DNA from: Roseovarius nubinhibens ISM
Lineage (GTDB): Bacteria > Pseudomonadota > Alphaproteobacteria > Rhodobacterales > Rhodobacteraceae
Length of the DNA stretch: 64,000 nucleotides
Direction of reading: 5' to 3'
Assembly (NCBI RefSeq): GCF_000152625.1
Contig: NZ_CH724156.1
Coordinates: 3,092,602-3,156,601, forward strand
Shown one piece after another: positions 32,125 through 41,839 of the stretch. The position numbers and the translations under genes are program-made. The stretch's first letter is position 1; every line of letters starts with the position of its first letter. The notes beneath the pieces are model-generated. The model worked only from the letters and a program-made list of their open reading frames with translations. It was not told where the DNA came from and ran no database searches.

Positions 32125-33423
32125 TCACTTGCTCAGCACCTCGGGCAGCCATGTGGCGAGGCCGGGGACCATGACGAGGATCACCACAAAGACGCACATC
32201 ACCAGAAACATCGGAAACGAGGCCTTGGAGATGAACCCCATGTCGCGGCCGGTCATGCCTTGGAGCACGAAGAGGTTGAACCCGATGGGCGGAGTGATCT
32301 GGGCCATTTCCACCACGATCATCAGGTAGACGCCGAACCAGAGCATATCGAAGCCCGCGGCGCGGACCATCGGCTCGATCACCGCCATGGTGAGCACGAT
32401 CGAGCTCAGCCCGTCGAGGAAACAGCCCAGGATGATGTAGAACACCGTCAGGATCGCGATGAGCGCCAGCGGCGAGAGCTTCCAGCCTTCGATGGTTTCG
32501 GCCAAGGCCCGGGGGATGCCGGTAAAGCCCATGGCGAGCGACAGAAACCCCGCGCCCATCAGGATGAACATGATCATCGCCGTGGTGCGGACCGAGCCCA
32601 TGATGCTGTCGGTAAAGCTCTGCCATGTCATGCTGCGTTGCGACAGCGACAGAAGGATCGCGCCGAGCACGCCAAGTGCCGCCGCCTCGGTCGCGGTGGC
32701 GATGCCCGAATAGATCGAGCCGATCACGCCGATGATCAAGAGCAGCACCGGCGCCAGATCGAGCACCCGCCGCCCGAGATGCGAGACGTCGAGATCCTCC
32801 ACCGGGTTAAAGCGCGCGCGGTTCAGCTTGGCCCAGATCACGATATAGATCATGAACATCAAGGCGAGGCAGAGCCCGGGGATCATCGCCGCCATGAAGA
32901 GCTTGGAGATGCTTTCATTGACGGTGACGCCAAAGATGATCATCGAGATCGACGGCGGGATCAAAAGACCGAGCGTGCCCGCGCCCGAGAGCGTGCCGAT
33001 GATCATATGTTCGGGGTAGTTGCGTTGTTGCAGTTCGGGGATCGACATCTTGCCCACGGTGGCGACGGTGGCGGCACTCGAGCCCGAGATCGCGGCAAAG
33101 ACCGCCGAGGCCCCCACATTCACATGCAAGAGACCGCCGGGCAGGCGGCGCAGGAAGGGGGCGAGGCCGCGAAAGAGCGTTTCGCTCAGCTTGGATCGGA
33201 AGAGGATTTCGCCCATCCAGATGAAAAGGGGCAGGGCGGTCAGGGTCCAGGAACTCTGTTCGCCCCAGATGGTGACCGCCATGCTGTCGCCGATGGGCGC
33301 CGAGGTAAAGAGCGCCATGCCGAGGATCGCGGTCAGCAGAAGCGCCGCGCCGACCCAGACACCGATGCCGAGCAGCACGAAGAGCGTGCTGAGAAAGATG
33401 ATGATGGATAGCGCTTCGCTCAT
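32125..33423 (-). CDS. dctM: TRAP transporter large permease subunit (DctM)
   Basis: A 432-residue multi-span membrane protein forming the Na+-driven transport channel of a tripartite ATP-independent periplasmic transporter. DctM family features are IGVWVGAALLLTAIL, LFIWMGEILFR, GASAVFAAISGSSAATVATV and GALFGMIV-like repeats such as GTLGLLIPPSISMIIFG. The start overlaps the dctQ stop by 4 nt (ATGA). Last gene of the dctP-dctQ-dctM set; a terminator follows. Confidence 0.96.
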   Translation of the reverse strand: MSEALSIIIFLSTLFVLLGIGVWVGAALLLTAILGMALFTSAPIGDSMAVTIWGEQSSWTLTALPLFIWMGEILFRSKLSETLFRGLAPFLRRLPGGLLHVNVGASAVFAAISGSSAATVATVGKMSIPELQQRNYPEHMIIGTLSGAGTLGLLIPPSISMIIFGVTVNESISKLFMAAMIPGLCLALMFMIYIVIWAKLNRARFNPVEDLDVSHLGRRVLDLAPVLLLIIGVIGSIYSGIATATEAAALGVLGAILLSLSQRSMTWQSFTDSIMGSVRTTAMIMFILMGAGFLSLAMGFTGIPRALAETIEGWKLSPLALIAILTVFYIILGCFLDGLSSIVLTMAVIEPMVRAAGFDMLWFGVYLMIVVEMAQITPPIGFNLFVLQGMTGRDMGFISKASFPMFLVMCVFVVILVMVPGLATWLPEVLSK

Positions 33424-33947
33424 ATCTCGTTCGGTCCCTCATTGGCCATTTTGTCGGGATCAACCGAGGCGTAATCGAATATCGCCTGCAACAGCGTATG
33501 CGCGACCGCGATGGCGAGCAGCCACGCGCCAAAGGCCACCGGCGTTTGCGGGATCCACAAGAGGATCGCGTCGGCACCTTCGCTGCGTTCGCCGAAATCG
33601 TAGCTGTCATAGGCGAGCCGTGCCATATACCAGGCGAGGAAGAACGCCAGCCCGGTCATGATCGCGAGGCAGAGAATTTCGAGCCCGCGGCGGGTGGCCC
33701 CGATGGCGCGCTGAATGAGAAGCTGCACCCGGATGTGGCCATCGCTGCGAAAGGTATGGGCGAGGGCGAGAAAAGTCGCGGTGGCCATGACATAGCCCGC
33801 CACATCGCTCGCGCCGCCGGAATAGAGGCCGAACATGCGCGCCACGATACTATAGAGCACGAGCGCGCAGAGCAGCACGAGCGCCGCGCCCGCGACATAG
33901 GCCCCGAACCTGTAGATATGATCGAAAAGTGCAGATATTCTGCGCAT
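33420..33947 (-). CDS. dctQ: TRAP transporter small permease subunit (DctQ)
   Basis: A 175-residue protein with four predicted membrane helices (AYVAGAALVLLCALVLYSIV; the region after SDVAGYVMATATFLALAHTF; ILCLAIMTGLAFFLAWYMA; and TPVAFGAWLLAIAVAHTLLQ), the standard DctQ layout. It packs against DctM. Translationally coupled to dctM. The dctP gene lies about 113 nt upstream on the same strand. Confidence 0.94.
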   Translation of the reverse strand: MRRISALFDHIYRFGAYVAGAALVLLCALVLYSIVARMFGLYSGGASDVAGYVMATATFLALAHTFRSDGHIRVQLLIQRAIGATRRGLEILCLAIMTGLAFFLAWYMARLAYDSYDFGERSEGADAILLWIPQTPVAFGAWLLAIAVAHTLLQAIFDYASVDPDKMANEGPNEI

Positions 33948-34060
33948 TTGGCCCCCCCGTCATCCCCATCGCCGTTTCTCGGCGTATTCTTCTGGTCGAA
34001 CCAGACGTCACTCATACGACAGCCGGACGGCCCCGGAAGGGACCGCCCGAATTGGTCTGC

Positions 34061-35032
34061 TTACTTCATGCCTTCATAGGCTTCGAGCACGGCACGGCCC
34101 TTGTCGCCGGCGCGCTCTTCCCAATCGGCACGGAGCTCTGCCCCGACCTTTTCAAAGGCCTCTTGGATCTCGGCGGGCAGGGTGCCCACTTTCATGCCGT
34201 TCTCGGTGAATTGCGAGACATACCAAGCGTCGAGCTCTTCGGCCTTGGACCAGCATTTTTCCTCGGCAGTCGCGGCGGCCTTGGTCACCGTCTCTTTGGT
34301 GGCGTCGTCGAGACCGTTCCACGCCTTGCCATTGACGATCACCATGTTGCGCGGCAGCCAGGCCTTCACGTCATAGTAAAAGCCCACATGTTCCCAGAGC
34401 TTGCGGTCATAGCCGGTGCTGCCCGAGGAAATCATCGATTGCGCGACGCCGGTGGCAAAGGCCTGGGCCAGCTCGGCGGCTTCGATCTTGGTCGGGACCA
34501 TGCCGAGCCCCTCGGCCATTTTCGAGGTGGTGGCGTTATAAGCGCGGAACTTCAGACCCGAGAGCGCATCGAGGCCGGTGGCCTCTTCAGCGGTGTAAAA
34601 GCCCTGCGGCGGCCAGGGGCAGGAATAGAGGAAATGCAGCCGCGCCTCTTCCAGTGTTTCAACGAGGCTGGGTTTCGACGCATCATAGAGCTTGCGCGCA
34701 TCGGCAAAGCTCGAGGCGAGGAAGGGGATGCTGTCGACCTCATAGAGCGGGTCGTCATTGCCCAGCGCCGAAATCAGCCGTTCGCCGATCGGGGCCAGCC
34801 CCTTGCGCACCGCGCCAAAGATTTCCGAGCCGCCGAAGAGCGAGCCGCCGGGATGGGTGACGATCTCGAGCTCGGAATTGGCGGTGACCTCGGCGGCAAA
34901 CTCGGCCGCGATCTCGGAATGGTAATTGGTCGCCGAATAGGCCAGCGCCATGTCCCATTTCTCGGCTTGGGCCGCGCTGGCGGCAAAGCTCAGCGAGACG
35001 GCGAGGGCGGAAAGGCCGGTGGTGATTTTCAT
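34061..35032 (-). CDS. dctP: TRAP transporter substrate-binding protein (DctP family)
   Basis: A 323-residue periplasmic binding protein. Signal peptide about residues 1-22 (LSFAASAAQA-EKWDMAL); the mature chain has the DctP fold with LSGLKFRAYNATTSKMAE containing the conserved substrate-binding Arg, and WPPQGFYTAEEATGL. Substrate unknown: probably a small carboxylate, since the conserved Arg is present. ATG at 35032 is set by the signal peptide. An in-frame extension to 35167 would put about 45 residues before it and is unlikely. Neighbours (racemase family, M20 peptidase) hint at an amino-acid or hydantoin-related compound, but that is inference. Confidence 0.93.
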   Translation of the reverse strand: MKITTGLSALAVSLSFAASAAQAEKWDMALAYSATNYHSEIAAEFAAEVTANSELEIVTHPGGSLFGGSEIFGAVRKGLAPIGERLISALGNDDPLYEVDSIPFLASSFADARKLYDASKPSLVETLEEARLHFLYSCPWPPQGFYTAEEATGLDALSGLKFRAYNATTSKMAEGLGMVPTKIEAAELAQAFATGVAQSMISSGSTGYDRKLWEHVGFYYDVKAWLPRNMVIVNGKAWNGLDDATKETVTKAAATAEEKCWSKAEELDAWYVSQFTENGMKVGTLPAEIQEAFEKVGAELRADWEERAGDKGRAVLEAYEGMK

Positions 35033-35230
35033 GATGATTTTCCCTGTTACACATGACATCCTTGGCGGCGATCCCGGCCGTTTCGGCGGGAGAGCCGTAG
35101 AGACATTTGCCGGGGGCGGGTTGCGCGGTCGGGCGATCCGACCCGGTCCCGCCCCGGGCACAGGCACCAGATTAGCCGGTTATCGCGGAATGGCAAATGC
35201 CCTCTGGGGCAAGAGAGGGATGAGGCGGAA

Positions 35231-35911
35231 ATGCTGGGAATTCTGGCGCTCGACACGCGATTCGAGCGGATCGTCGGCGATACGGGCAATGCCGCGAGCT
35301 ATCCCTTTCCGGTGCGCATCCATGTGGTGGAGGGGGCCGACAGCCCGCTCATCGTGCGCGATGGCGCACCTGACGCGGCGCTGGTGGCGCGGTTCATTGC
35401 GGCGGCGCAGGCGCTCGAGGCAGAGGGCGTGCGGGCGATCATTTCCACCTGTGGGTTTTTGGTGAGCGTGCAGGACGAGATTGCCGCTGCTGTGAACGTG
35501 CCGGTGATGCTGTCGGCGCTGTCGCTCTATCCGCTGGTGGCGACGAGCGGCAAAGGCCGGGTGGCGATCCTCACCGCCTCGCGCGCCGCACTTGGCCCTC
35601 GCGCCATGGCGGCGGCGGGCATCGATCCTGCGCGGGTGGTGGTGATGGGATGCGAGGATATTCCCAGCTTTGCCGAGAGTTTTCTGGCCCCGCAGGCGGC
35701 GCAGGCGACACGGCTGGATCGAGAGTGCCTCGAACAGGCACTGGTTGAGAAATCACAAGAAGCCTTGCGGGAATCGCCCGATATAGGGGCTATATTGTTG
35801 GAATGTGGAAATTTGCCGCCCTATGCGCGGGCCATTGCCCGGGCCACCGGCCGGCCGGTGTTTCACATGCTCGATGCGGCGGCGCTGTTGATGCGGGCGC
35901 AAGGGCAATAG
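35231..35911 (+). CDS. Asp/Glu/hydantoin racemase-family protein
   Basis: A 226-residue protein of the aspartate/glutamate racemase superfamily. The two putative catalytic Cys are in IISTCGFLVSVQ (about residue 77) and ILLECGNLPPYAR (about 193), with the N-terminal LGILALDTRF. Members include hydantoin racemase, maleate isomerase-like and Asp/Glu racemase enzymes; which one is not clear. ATG at 35231 follows GAGGCGG. Divergent from the TRAP operon and nearly abutting the convergent M20 peptidase gene. Confidence 0.82.
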   Translation: MLGILALDTRFERIVGDTGNAASYPFPVRIHVVEGADSPLIVRDGAPDAALVARFIAAAQALEAEGVRAIISTCGFLVSVQDEIAAAVNVPVMLSALSLYPLVATSGKGRVAILTASRAALGPRAMAAAGIDPARVVVMGCEDIPSFAESFLAPQAAQATRLDRECLEQALVEKSQEALRESPDIGAILLECGNLPPYARAIARATGRPVFHMLDAAALLMRAQGQ

Positions 35912-35929
35912 CCCCTGCGCCCATCGTCG

Positions 35930-37306
35930 TTATTTCGACAAGGCGTCGAGAACGCGGGCCCAGCTGCGCATGCCCTTGTGGAAGCTCTCGACATTGTATT
36001 TCTCGTTCGGGCTATGGATAGCGTCATCTTCCTGGGCAAAGCCGATGAGCATCGCGTCGAGCCCGAGGATGTCCTTGAAGAAGCCCGCGATGGGGATCGA
36101 GCCGCCCATGCCGCTGAACACCGCCTCGCGGTTCCATTCCTCCGACAGCGCGCCGCGTGCCTTTTCGAACTCGGGCCGCGCGATATTCATCACCGCCGCT
36201 TTGGAGCCGTCGAGATCATTGTTCCAGACGACCCGGGCATCGACCGGCAATTGTGCCTCGACATGGGCGCGCAGATTGCGGCGCAGCGCCTCGGGCTCCA
36301 TGTCGCCGACGAGACGGCAGGTGAGCTTGCAATGTGCCTCGGCGGGGATCACGGTTTTAGAGCCTGCGCCCTGATAGCCGCCCCAGATGCCGTTGATCTC
36401 GAGCGTCGGGCGGGCCCATTGCTGCACCAGTGTCGAATAGCCTTCTTCGCCATGGGGCCGGGTGTAGCCCACGGAATTGAGATAGGCCGCCTCGTCAAAA
36501 CCGCAGTTTTCCCATTGCCGCAGGATTTCGTCCGGGACCTCTTGGACGCCGTCGTAAAAGCCCTCGACCGCGACGCGGCCGGTGTCGTCATGGAACGACG
36601 CGATGACCTGACCCAGCACTTTGAGAGGGTTGAGGCCGGGGCCGCCGTAATGGCCCGAATGGAGGTCAATGCGCGGGCCGTGAATGGTGAACTCATCCTT
36701 GAGCATGCCGCGCAGCTGCGACGCGATGGAGGGGACGCCCGGCGCGACCATGGAGGTGTCGCAGATCAGTGCGAGATCGGCCGATAGCTCGGCCGCGTTC
36801 TCCTTCATGAAAGGGATGAGCGAGGGCGAGCCGCTTTCCTCTTCGCCTTCAAAGAAGAAGGTGATCTTGCAGGGCAGGGACCCGTGCACCGATTTATAGG
36901 CGCGGCAGGCCTCGACAAAGGTCATGAGCTGGCCCTTGTCATCCGACGCCCCGCGGCCCCGGATCACCGGGCCTTGATTGGTGTCCTCGATCTGCGGATC
37001 GAAGGGATCGCTGTTCCACAGCTCGAGCGGATCGACCGGCTGCACGTCGTAATGCCCGTAAAACAGAAGATGCGGCCCCGGCCCGTCGATATGGCCCACG
37101 ACCATCGGATGACCCGGCGTGGGGCGTTTTTCGGCCTCGACGCCAAAGGATTTGAGATCGGCCACCAGCCAATCTGCGGCGGCGTCGCAATTCGCCTTAT
37201 AGGCCGGATCGGTCGAGATGGATTGAATGCGCAGCACCTCTTTCAGCCGGTCCAGCGCGGCGGGCAGGGCGTCGTCGATATGTGACAGGACGGGCTCGAG
37301 GGCCAT
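35930..37306 (-). CDS. M20-family dipeptidase/carboxypeptidase
   Basis: A 458-residue di-zinc peptidase. Metal-ligand motifs are FYGHYDVQPVDP (His, catalytic Asp), GRGASDDKGQL (bridging Asp), FFFEGEEESGSP (catalytic Glu-Glu), ICDTSM, and the C-terminal HSPNEKY (final His). Long insertion domain for dimerisation at about 200-310. It resembles the ArgE/DapE/CNDP group of cytosolic dipeptidases, with substrate uncertain. ATG at 37306 has AAGGAG upstream; the longer open frame to 38239 runs through the divergent hemA gene and is not coding. Confidence 0.94.
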   Translation of the reverse strand: MALEPVLSHIDDALPAALDRLKEVLRIQSISTDPAYKANCDAAADWLVADLKSFGVEAEKRPTPGHPMVVGHIDGPGPHLLFYGHYDVQPVDPLELWNSDPFDPQIEDTNQGPVIRGRGASDDKGQLMTFVEACRAYKSVHGSLPCKITFFFEGEEESGSPSLIPFMKENAAELSADLALICDTSMVAPGVPSIASQLRGMLKDEFTIHGPRIDLHSGHYGGPGLNPLKVLGQVIASFHDDTGRVAVEGFYDGVQEVPDEILRQWENCGFDEAAYLNSVGYTRPHGEEGYSTLVQQWARPTLEINGIWGGYQGAGSKTVIPAEAHCKLTCRLVGDMEPEALRRNLRAHVEAQLPVDARVVWNNDLDGSKAAVMNIARPEFEKARGALSEEWNREAVFSGMGGSIPIAGFFKDILGLDAMLIGFAQEDDAIHSPNEKYNVESFHKGMRSWARVLDALSK

Positions 37307-37445
37307 GGGAACACTCCTTCTTTGTCCGGTTTCGCGCGGAAGGTAACAGCATCGCGTCCACTGTCCAGCAGAAGCCGTGCGCGGGCCCGCCGGGGGCGCG
37401 GCACCCGGTCGCGGGGCAGTCTGAGGTGTTGCGATATGTGCTTTT

Positions 37446-37461
37446 CGGTTATATTCAACCG
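37446..37461. promoter_or_regulatory. Inverted repeat upstream of hemA
   Basis: CGGTT-ATATTC-AACCG, perfect 5-bp arms with an AT-rich centre, 68 bp before the hemA start in the divergent hemA/M20-peptidase gap. It could be an operator; not a standard FNR (TTGAT-N4-ATCAA) site. Confidence 0.3.
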
Positions 37462-37528
37462 CGAAGATATGTTCCGGGGAGGGCCCCGGCCGGGCCAAGG
37501 GTCCGCGTGAAGACCGAGGAGACCCTAG

Positions 37529-38752
37529 GTGAATTACGACGCGAAACTGGATCAGGCCATCGCCCGTCTCCACGAGGAAGGCCGGTATCGTACCTTCATT
37601 GATATTGAACGGCATAAGGGTCACTTTCCGCATGCGACCTGGAAATGTCCCGATGGCACGGACCAGCCGATCACCGTCTGGTGCGGCAATGACTATCTCG
37701 GCATGGGCCAGCATCCCGCCGTGCTCGACGCGATGCACGAGGCGATTGACGCCACTGGCGCGGGCTCGGGCGGGACGCGCAACATTTCGGGTACCACGGT
37801 CTATCACAAGGCGCTCGAGGCCGAGCTGGCCGATCTGCATGGCAAGGAAGCGGCGCTTCTCTTCACCAGCGCCTATATCGCCAATGACGCGACATTGAGC
37901 ACGCTGCCCAAATTGTTCCCAGGCATGATCATTTATTCCGACGCGCTCAACCATGCGTCGATGATCGAAGGCGTGCGCCGCAATGGCGGGGCAAAGCGGA
38001 TTTTCCGGCACAATGACCTCGACCATCTGCGCGAATTGCTCGAGGCGGATGATCCGGCGGCCCCCAAGGTGATCGCCTTTGAATCGATCTATTCGATGGA
38101 CGGCGATTTCGGCCCGATCGAGGCAATCTGTGATCTTGCCGACGAGTTCGGCGCGCTGACCTATATCGACGAGGTCCACGCGGTCGGCATGTATGGCCCG
38201 CGCGGCGCCGGTGTGGCGGAACGTGACCGTCTCATGCATCGGCTCGACATCATCAACGGCACCCTTGCCAAAGCCTATGGCGTGATGGGCGGCTATATCG
38301 CGGCCAGCGCGAAAATGTGCGACGCCATAAGGTCTTATGCGCCGGGCTTCATCTTTACCACGTCGCTGTCACCGGCAGTGGCGGCGGGGGCTGCGGCCTC
38401 GGTGCGCCACCTCAAGACCGATCAGAGCCTGCGCGATCAGCAGCAGACCCAGGCGCGCATTCTCAAGATGCGGCTCAAGGGGCTTGGCCTGCCGCTCATC
38501 GATCATGGCAGCCATATCGTGCCGGTCATGGTGGGCGATCCGGTCCACACCAAGATCATCAGCGATATGCTGCTTGAGCGGCACGGCATTTACGTGCAGC
38601 CGATCAATTTCCCGACCGTGCCGCGCGGCACCGAGCGCCTTCGTTTCACCCCCTCGCCGGTCCATGGCCCCGATGATATTGATCGGGTCGTTAAGGCGAT
38701 GGATGAGCTTTGGAATCATTGTGCGCTAAATCGTGCCGATATTTCCGCCTGA
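37529..38752 (+). CDS. hemA: 5-aminolevulinate synthase
   Basis: PLP enzyme condensing glycine and succinyl-CoA to ALA, the first step of tetrapyrrole synthesis in alphaproteobacteria. The 407 residues show [16 protein letters not shown], the glycine-rich [27 protein letters not shown] and the PLP-Lys segment [13 protein letters not shown]. The start is a GTG at 37529 preceded by GAGGAG. In Rhodobacterales hemA also feeds bacteriochlorophyll when present, but no photosynthesis gene is seen here. Confidence 0.97.
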   Translation: MNYDAKLDQAIARLHEEGRYRTFIDIERHKGHFPHATWKCPDGTDQPITVWCGNDYLGMGQHPAVLDAMHEAIDATGAGSGGTRNISGTTVYHKALEAELADLHGKEAALLFTSAYIANDATLSTLPKLFPGMIIYSDALNHASMIEGVRRNGGAKRIFRHNDLDHLRELLEADDPAAPKVIAFESIYSMDGDFGPIEAICDLADEFGALTYIDEVHAVGMYGPRGAGVAERDRLMHRLDIINGTLAKAYGVMGGYIAASAKMCDAIRSYAPGFIFTTSLSPAVAAGAAASVRHLKTDQSLRDQQQTQARILKMRLKGLGLPLIDHGSHIVPVMVGDPVHTKIISDMLLERHGIYVQPINFPTVPRGTERLRFTPSPVHGPDDIDRVVKAMDELWNHCALNRADISA

Positions 38753-38762
38753 TCGCCACATT

Positions 38763-38782
38763 ACTGCAATCTTCCTTGCAGT
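38763..38782. other. 7-bp perfect inverted repeat after hemA
   Basis: ACTGCAA-TCTTCC-TTGCAGT, 11 bp after the hemA stop and about 85 bp before the next gene. No T-run follows, so it is either a weak terminator or an operator for the RodZ-like gene. Confidence 0.4.
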
Positions 38783-38867
38783 ATGATAGCCTTTGTTAAA
38801 AGAACATGAGCATGATCCGAATCGGGACGTTCGGGTCATAGTTCAAGTACGATGAAGGGCAGGCTTT

Positions 38868-40115
38868 ATGATTTTGCGTCGAGGAACGCGCGCTAAGCAG
38901 CAGGACGAGCAGACTCCGAACGGATTTGATTCTTTCGAACTGCGTCTTGGTGATATGATGCGCGGCGAGCGTGCCACGCTCGGGAAATCCCTTCTCGATG
39001 TCGAACGCGAACTGCGGATCAAAGCCAGCTTTATCGCCGCGATCGAAAACTGCGACCCCGATGCCTTTGATACGCCGGGCTTTATTCCCGGCTATGTGCG
39101 CTCTTATGCGCGCTATCTCCGGATGGATCCGGATCAGGCCTTCGCCGGGTTCTGCGCCGAAAGCGGATTTTCGACGGCCCATGGCATGTCTTCGGCCGCT
39201 TCGTCCAAACGCCAGGAAGAGGCGCCGCGCCAGACCCGCGCCAAGCGCGGTCTCGACGATCCTCTGATGACCCCCTCAACCCCCTTTGTGCCCGCCGCCG
39301 AGAGCATGTTCTCGCGGATCGAACCCGGTGCGATCGGCTCGCTCATCGTGCTGGCCGCGCTGATCGGTGGTATTGGCTATGGCGGTTGGGCGGTGCTCAA
39401 TCAGGTGCAGCAGGTGCAGGTGGCGCCGGTGGAAAACACCCCCGATGTGCTCGCCGATCTCGACCCGCTGAGCGGCGTGTCCGGGGCGGGCACCGATGTG
39501 GCGCAGGCCGGCACCGGCCAGTTTGCCGCGCCGCAAGAGGATGCGCTCGACCGGCTCTACCGGCCCGAGGCGCTTGATGTGCCGGTGCTGGTGGCCCGTG
39601 ATGCGCCGATTTCGACGCTGAGCCCGACGCAGGTCGGCACCATCCGCCCAACCATCGACCGCAGCAGCCAGCCGCAGTTTGCTACGGCCCAAGGCCCGCA
39701 GGCGACCGGCGGCATCGAGGGCGCGCTGACCCAGGCCATGTCGCCACAGGTTCTGGCCGCGCCGGAACCCGGTGTGCAGATGGTCGCCGTGCGCCCGGCC
39801 TGGGTGCGGGTCCGCGCGGCCGATGGCAGCGTGATCTACGAGACGATCATGAACGCGGGCGACACCTATAACGTGCCGGTGATGGAAGCCGCGCCGAGCC
39901 TTCGGGTCGGCGAAAGCGGCGCGATTTATTTCCGCGTCAACGGGCAACATTACGGCCCCGTCGGCCCGCGCGGCTCGGTCACCGCCAATCTGGCGCTCGA
40001 CGCAGAGGCGCTGGCCGAGACCTATGCCGTCGCCGATCTGACGCAGGACGCGGACCTCAAGCGCTACGTGGCCGAGCTCAGCCAGCCCACCACGCAAGAG
40101 CAGCCCGCCCAATAA
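38868..40115 (+). CDS. RodZ-like HTH membrane protein with DUF4115 domain
   Basis: A 415-residue bitopic protein. Residues about 25-100 form an N-terminal RodZ-type helix-turn-helix (GDMMRGERATLGKSLLDVER, IKASFIAAIENCD). One transmembrane helix lies at about 143-170 (IGSLIVLAALIGGIGYGGWA). A long Pro/Ala/Gln periplasmic linker follows, and the C-terminal DUF4115 domain is at about 300-385 (PAWVRVRAADGSVIYETIMN). RodZ links MreB to the cell wall machinery; the place directly upstream of ispG is typical. Function inferred from architecture. Confidence 0.88.
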   Translation: MILRRGTRAKQQDEQTPNGFDSFELRLGDMMRGERATLGKSLLDVERELRIKASFIAAIENCDPDAFDTPGFIPGYVRSYARYLRMDPDQAFAGFCAESGFSTAHGMSSAASSKRQEEAPRQTRAKRGLDDPLMTPSTPFVPAAESMFSRIEPGAIGSLIVLAALIGGIGYGGWAVLNQVQQVQVAPVENTPDVLADLDPLSGVSGAGTDVAQAGTGQFAAPQEDALDRLYRPEALDVPVLVARDAPISTLSPTQVGTIRPTIDRSSQPQFATAQGPQATGGIEGALTQAMSPQVLAAPEPGVQMVAVRPAWVRVRAADGSVIYETIMNAGDTYNVPVMEAAPSLRVGESGAIYFRVNGQHYGPVGPRGSVTANLALDAEALAETYAVADLTQDADLKRYVAELSQPTTQEQPAQ

Positions 40116-40198
40116 GCCCGCATCGCAGACAGTCGATTGCCTGACCGGGGCACAGCCCCTATGTAGGGCGTGAACCGCTTTGACAGAGGCCGCCGCCG

Positions 40199-41320
40199 AT
40201 GACCCATAATCCGATCCGCCCCTGGCGCAATATCGAGCGCCGCAAATCCCGTCAGATCCATGTGGGCTCTGTACCGGTGGGGGGCGACGCGCCGATCTCG
40301 GTTCAGACCATGACCAACACGGTCACCACCGACATCAAGGGCACCATCGCGCAGGTCACCGCCGCCGCAGAGGCGGGGGCGGATATCGTGCGCGTCTCGG
40401 TGCCGGACGAGGCTTCGGCCAAGGCGCTCAAGGAGATCGTGCGCGAAAGCCCGGTGCCCATCGTGGCCGACATTCATTTCCACTTTCGGCGCGGCATCGA
40501 GGCGGCCGAGGCGGGCGCGGCCTGCCTGCGCATCAACCCGGGCAATATCGGCGATGAAAAACGCGTGCGCGAGGTGATCGCAGCGGCGCGGGATCATGGC
40601 TGTTCGATGCGGATCGGGGTCAATGCCGGCAGTCTCGAAAAGCATCTGCTCGAGAAATATGGCGAGCCCTGCCCAGAGGCGATGGTCGAAAGCGGGCTCG
40701 AACATATCCGCATTCTCGAGGACAATGATTTCCACGAGTTCAAGATTTCGGTCAAAGCCTCGGACGTGTTCCTCGCCGCCGCCGCCTATCAGCAATTGGC
40801 CGAGGCCACGGATGCGCCGATCCATCTCGGGATCACCGAGGCGGGCGGGCTCACCTCCGGCACGATCAAGAGCGCGATCGGCATGGGCAATCTGCTCTGG
40901 ATGGGTATCGGCGACACGATCCGGGTGAGCCTGTCGGCCGATCCGGTGGAAGAGGTGAAGGTCGGCTATGAGATCCTCAAGAGCCTCGGGCTGCGTCATC
41001 GCGGCGTCAACATCATCTCCTGCCCGTCCTGCGCGCGGCAAGGGTTCGATGTGATCAAGACCGTCGAGGCGCTGGAAACCCGGCTCGAACATATCAAGAC
41101 CCCGATGAGCCTGTCGATCATCGGTTGCGTGGTGAACGGGCCGGGCGAGGCGCTGATGACCGATGTGGGCTTTACCGGCGGCGGGGCCGGGTCGGGCATG
41201 GTTTATCTGGCGGGCAAGGCGAGCCACAAGATGTCCAATGATCAGATGATCGACCATATCGTCGAAGAGGTGGAAAAGCGCGCCGCCACCATCGAGGCCG
41301 AGGCGCAAGCGGCCGAGTAA
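40199..41320 (+). CDS. ispG: 4-hydroxy-3-methylbut-2-en-1-yl diphosphate synthase
   Basis: Fe-S enzyme of the MEP pathway converting MEcPP to HMBPP. The 373 residues have an N-terminal TIM barrel ([34 protein letters not shown]) and a C-terminal [4Fe-4S] domain with Cys in [12 protein letters not shown] and CVVNGPGEA. It acts downstream of dxr (9.1 kb) in the same pathway. Confidence 0.98.
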   Translation: MTHNPIRPWRNIERRKSRQIHVGSVPVGGDAPISVQTMTNTVTTDIKGTIAQVTAAAEAGADIVRVSVPDEASAKALKEIVRESPVPIVADIHFHFRRGIEAAEAGAACLRINPGNIGDEKRVREVIAAARDHGCSMRIGVNAGSLEKHLLEKYGEPCPEAMVESGLEHIRILEDNDFHEFKISVKASDVFLAAAAYQQLAEATDAPIHLGITEAGGLTSGTIKSAIGMGNLLWMGIGDTIRVSLSADPVEEVKVGYEILKSLGLRHRGVNIISCPSCARQGFDVIKTVEALETRLEHIKTPMSLSIIGCVVNGPGEALMTDVGFTGGGAGSGMVYLAGKASHKMSNDQMIDHIVEEVEKRAATIEAEAQAAE

Positions 41321-41323
41321 GCC

Positions 41324-41839
41324 CTAGCGCGACAGGTATTTTTCCAAGACAATCGCGGGCATCGCGCCGCGCAGCATCATGTCGGGCAGCACATAGCTTG
41401 GCACGGTGTCGAGCTCGAGCGCGCGGGCGATGTCGGCGTGCGCGGCCATGTCGAGGACCCGCACCTGCCAGCCGGTCGCCTCCGCCAGATCGCGCAGCTC
41501 GGTCAGGGCCTGAGTACAGTTCTCACAAACGTCACGGGTCAGAAAGGCGATGCTGCGCGCCGGTGCGTCCGGGCCAAAGAGCGTGGCGCTATGGGCCGCG
41601 ATCTGCGCCAGATCATCGCTCACCGCATCGGCATAGAGATCGACAGTGGGCGGCGGCGCATCTGGCAAAAGATCACGGGGCAGGGAGAGCAGAACCTCGC
41701 GGATTTCGGCGCCCAGGTTGGCGCGTTCGGTCGCGCTCAGCTCGGAAAATCGGGTGTCGCCCGCAGCCGCAAGCCCCGGGATGACACACAGGCCCGCTGC
41801 CAAGAGCGGGCCTGCGAAAAACTCTAAACGGCGGCTCAC
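41324..41839 (-). CDS. Shortened DsbA-type paralogue with CENC redox motif
   Basis: A 171-residue exported thioredoxin-fold protein. It has a signal peptide (about 1-26), a short N-terminal helix LSATERANLGAEIREVLL, redox motif CENC at 105-108 and a cis-Pro region TVPSYVLPDMMLRG. The N-terminal helix and C-terminal strand align with the neighbouring DsbA-family protein (MTDAERSALHDEIRTYLL; TPTFVMGDQMVRGYV), and the CXXC lies at the same residue number. The all-helical insertion that normally follows CXXC is mostly missing. The ATG overlaps the upstream dsbA-type stop by 4 nt. Function unknown: perhaps a dedicated reductase or partner. Confidence 0.8.
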   Translation of the reverse strand: MSRRLEFFAGPLLAAGLCVIPGLAAAGDTRFSELSATERANLGAEIREVLLSLPRDLLPDAPPPTVDLYADAVSDDLAQIAAHSATLFGPDAPARSIAFLTRDVCENCTQALTELRDLAEATGWQVRVLDMAAHADIARALELDTVPSYVLPDMMLRGAMPAIVLEKYLSR

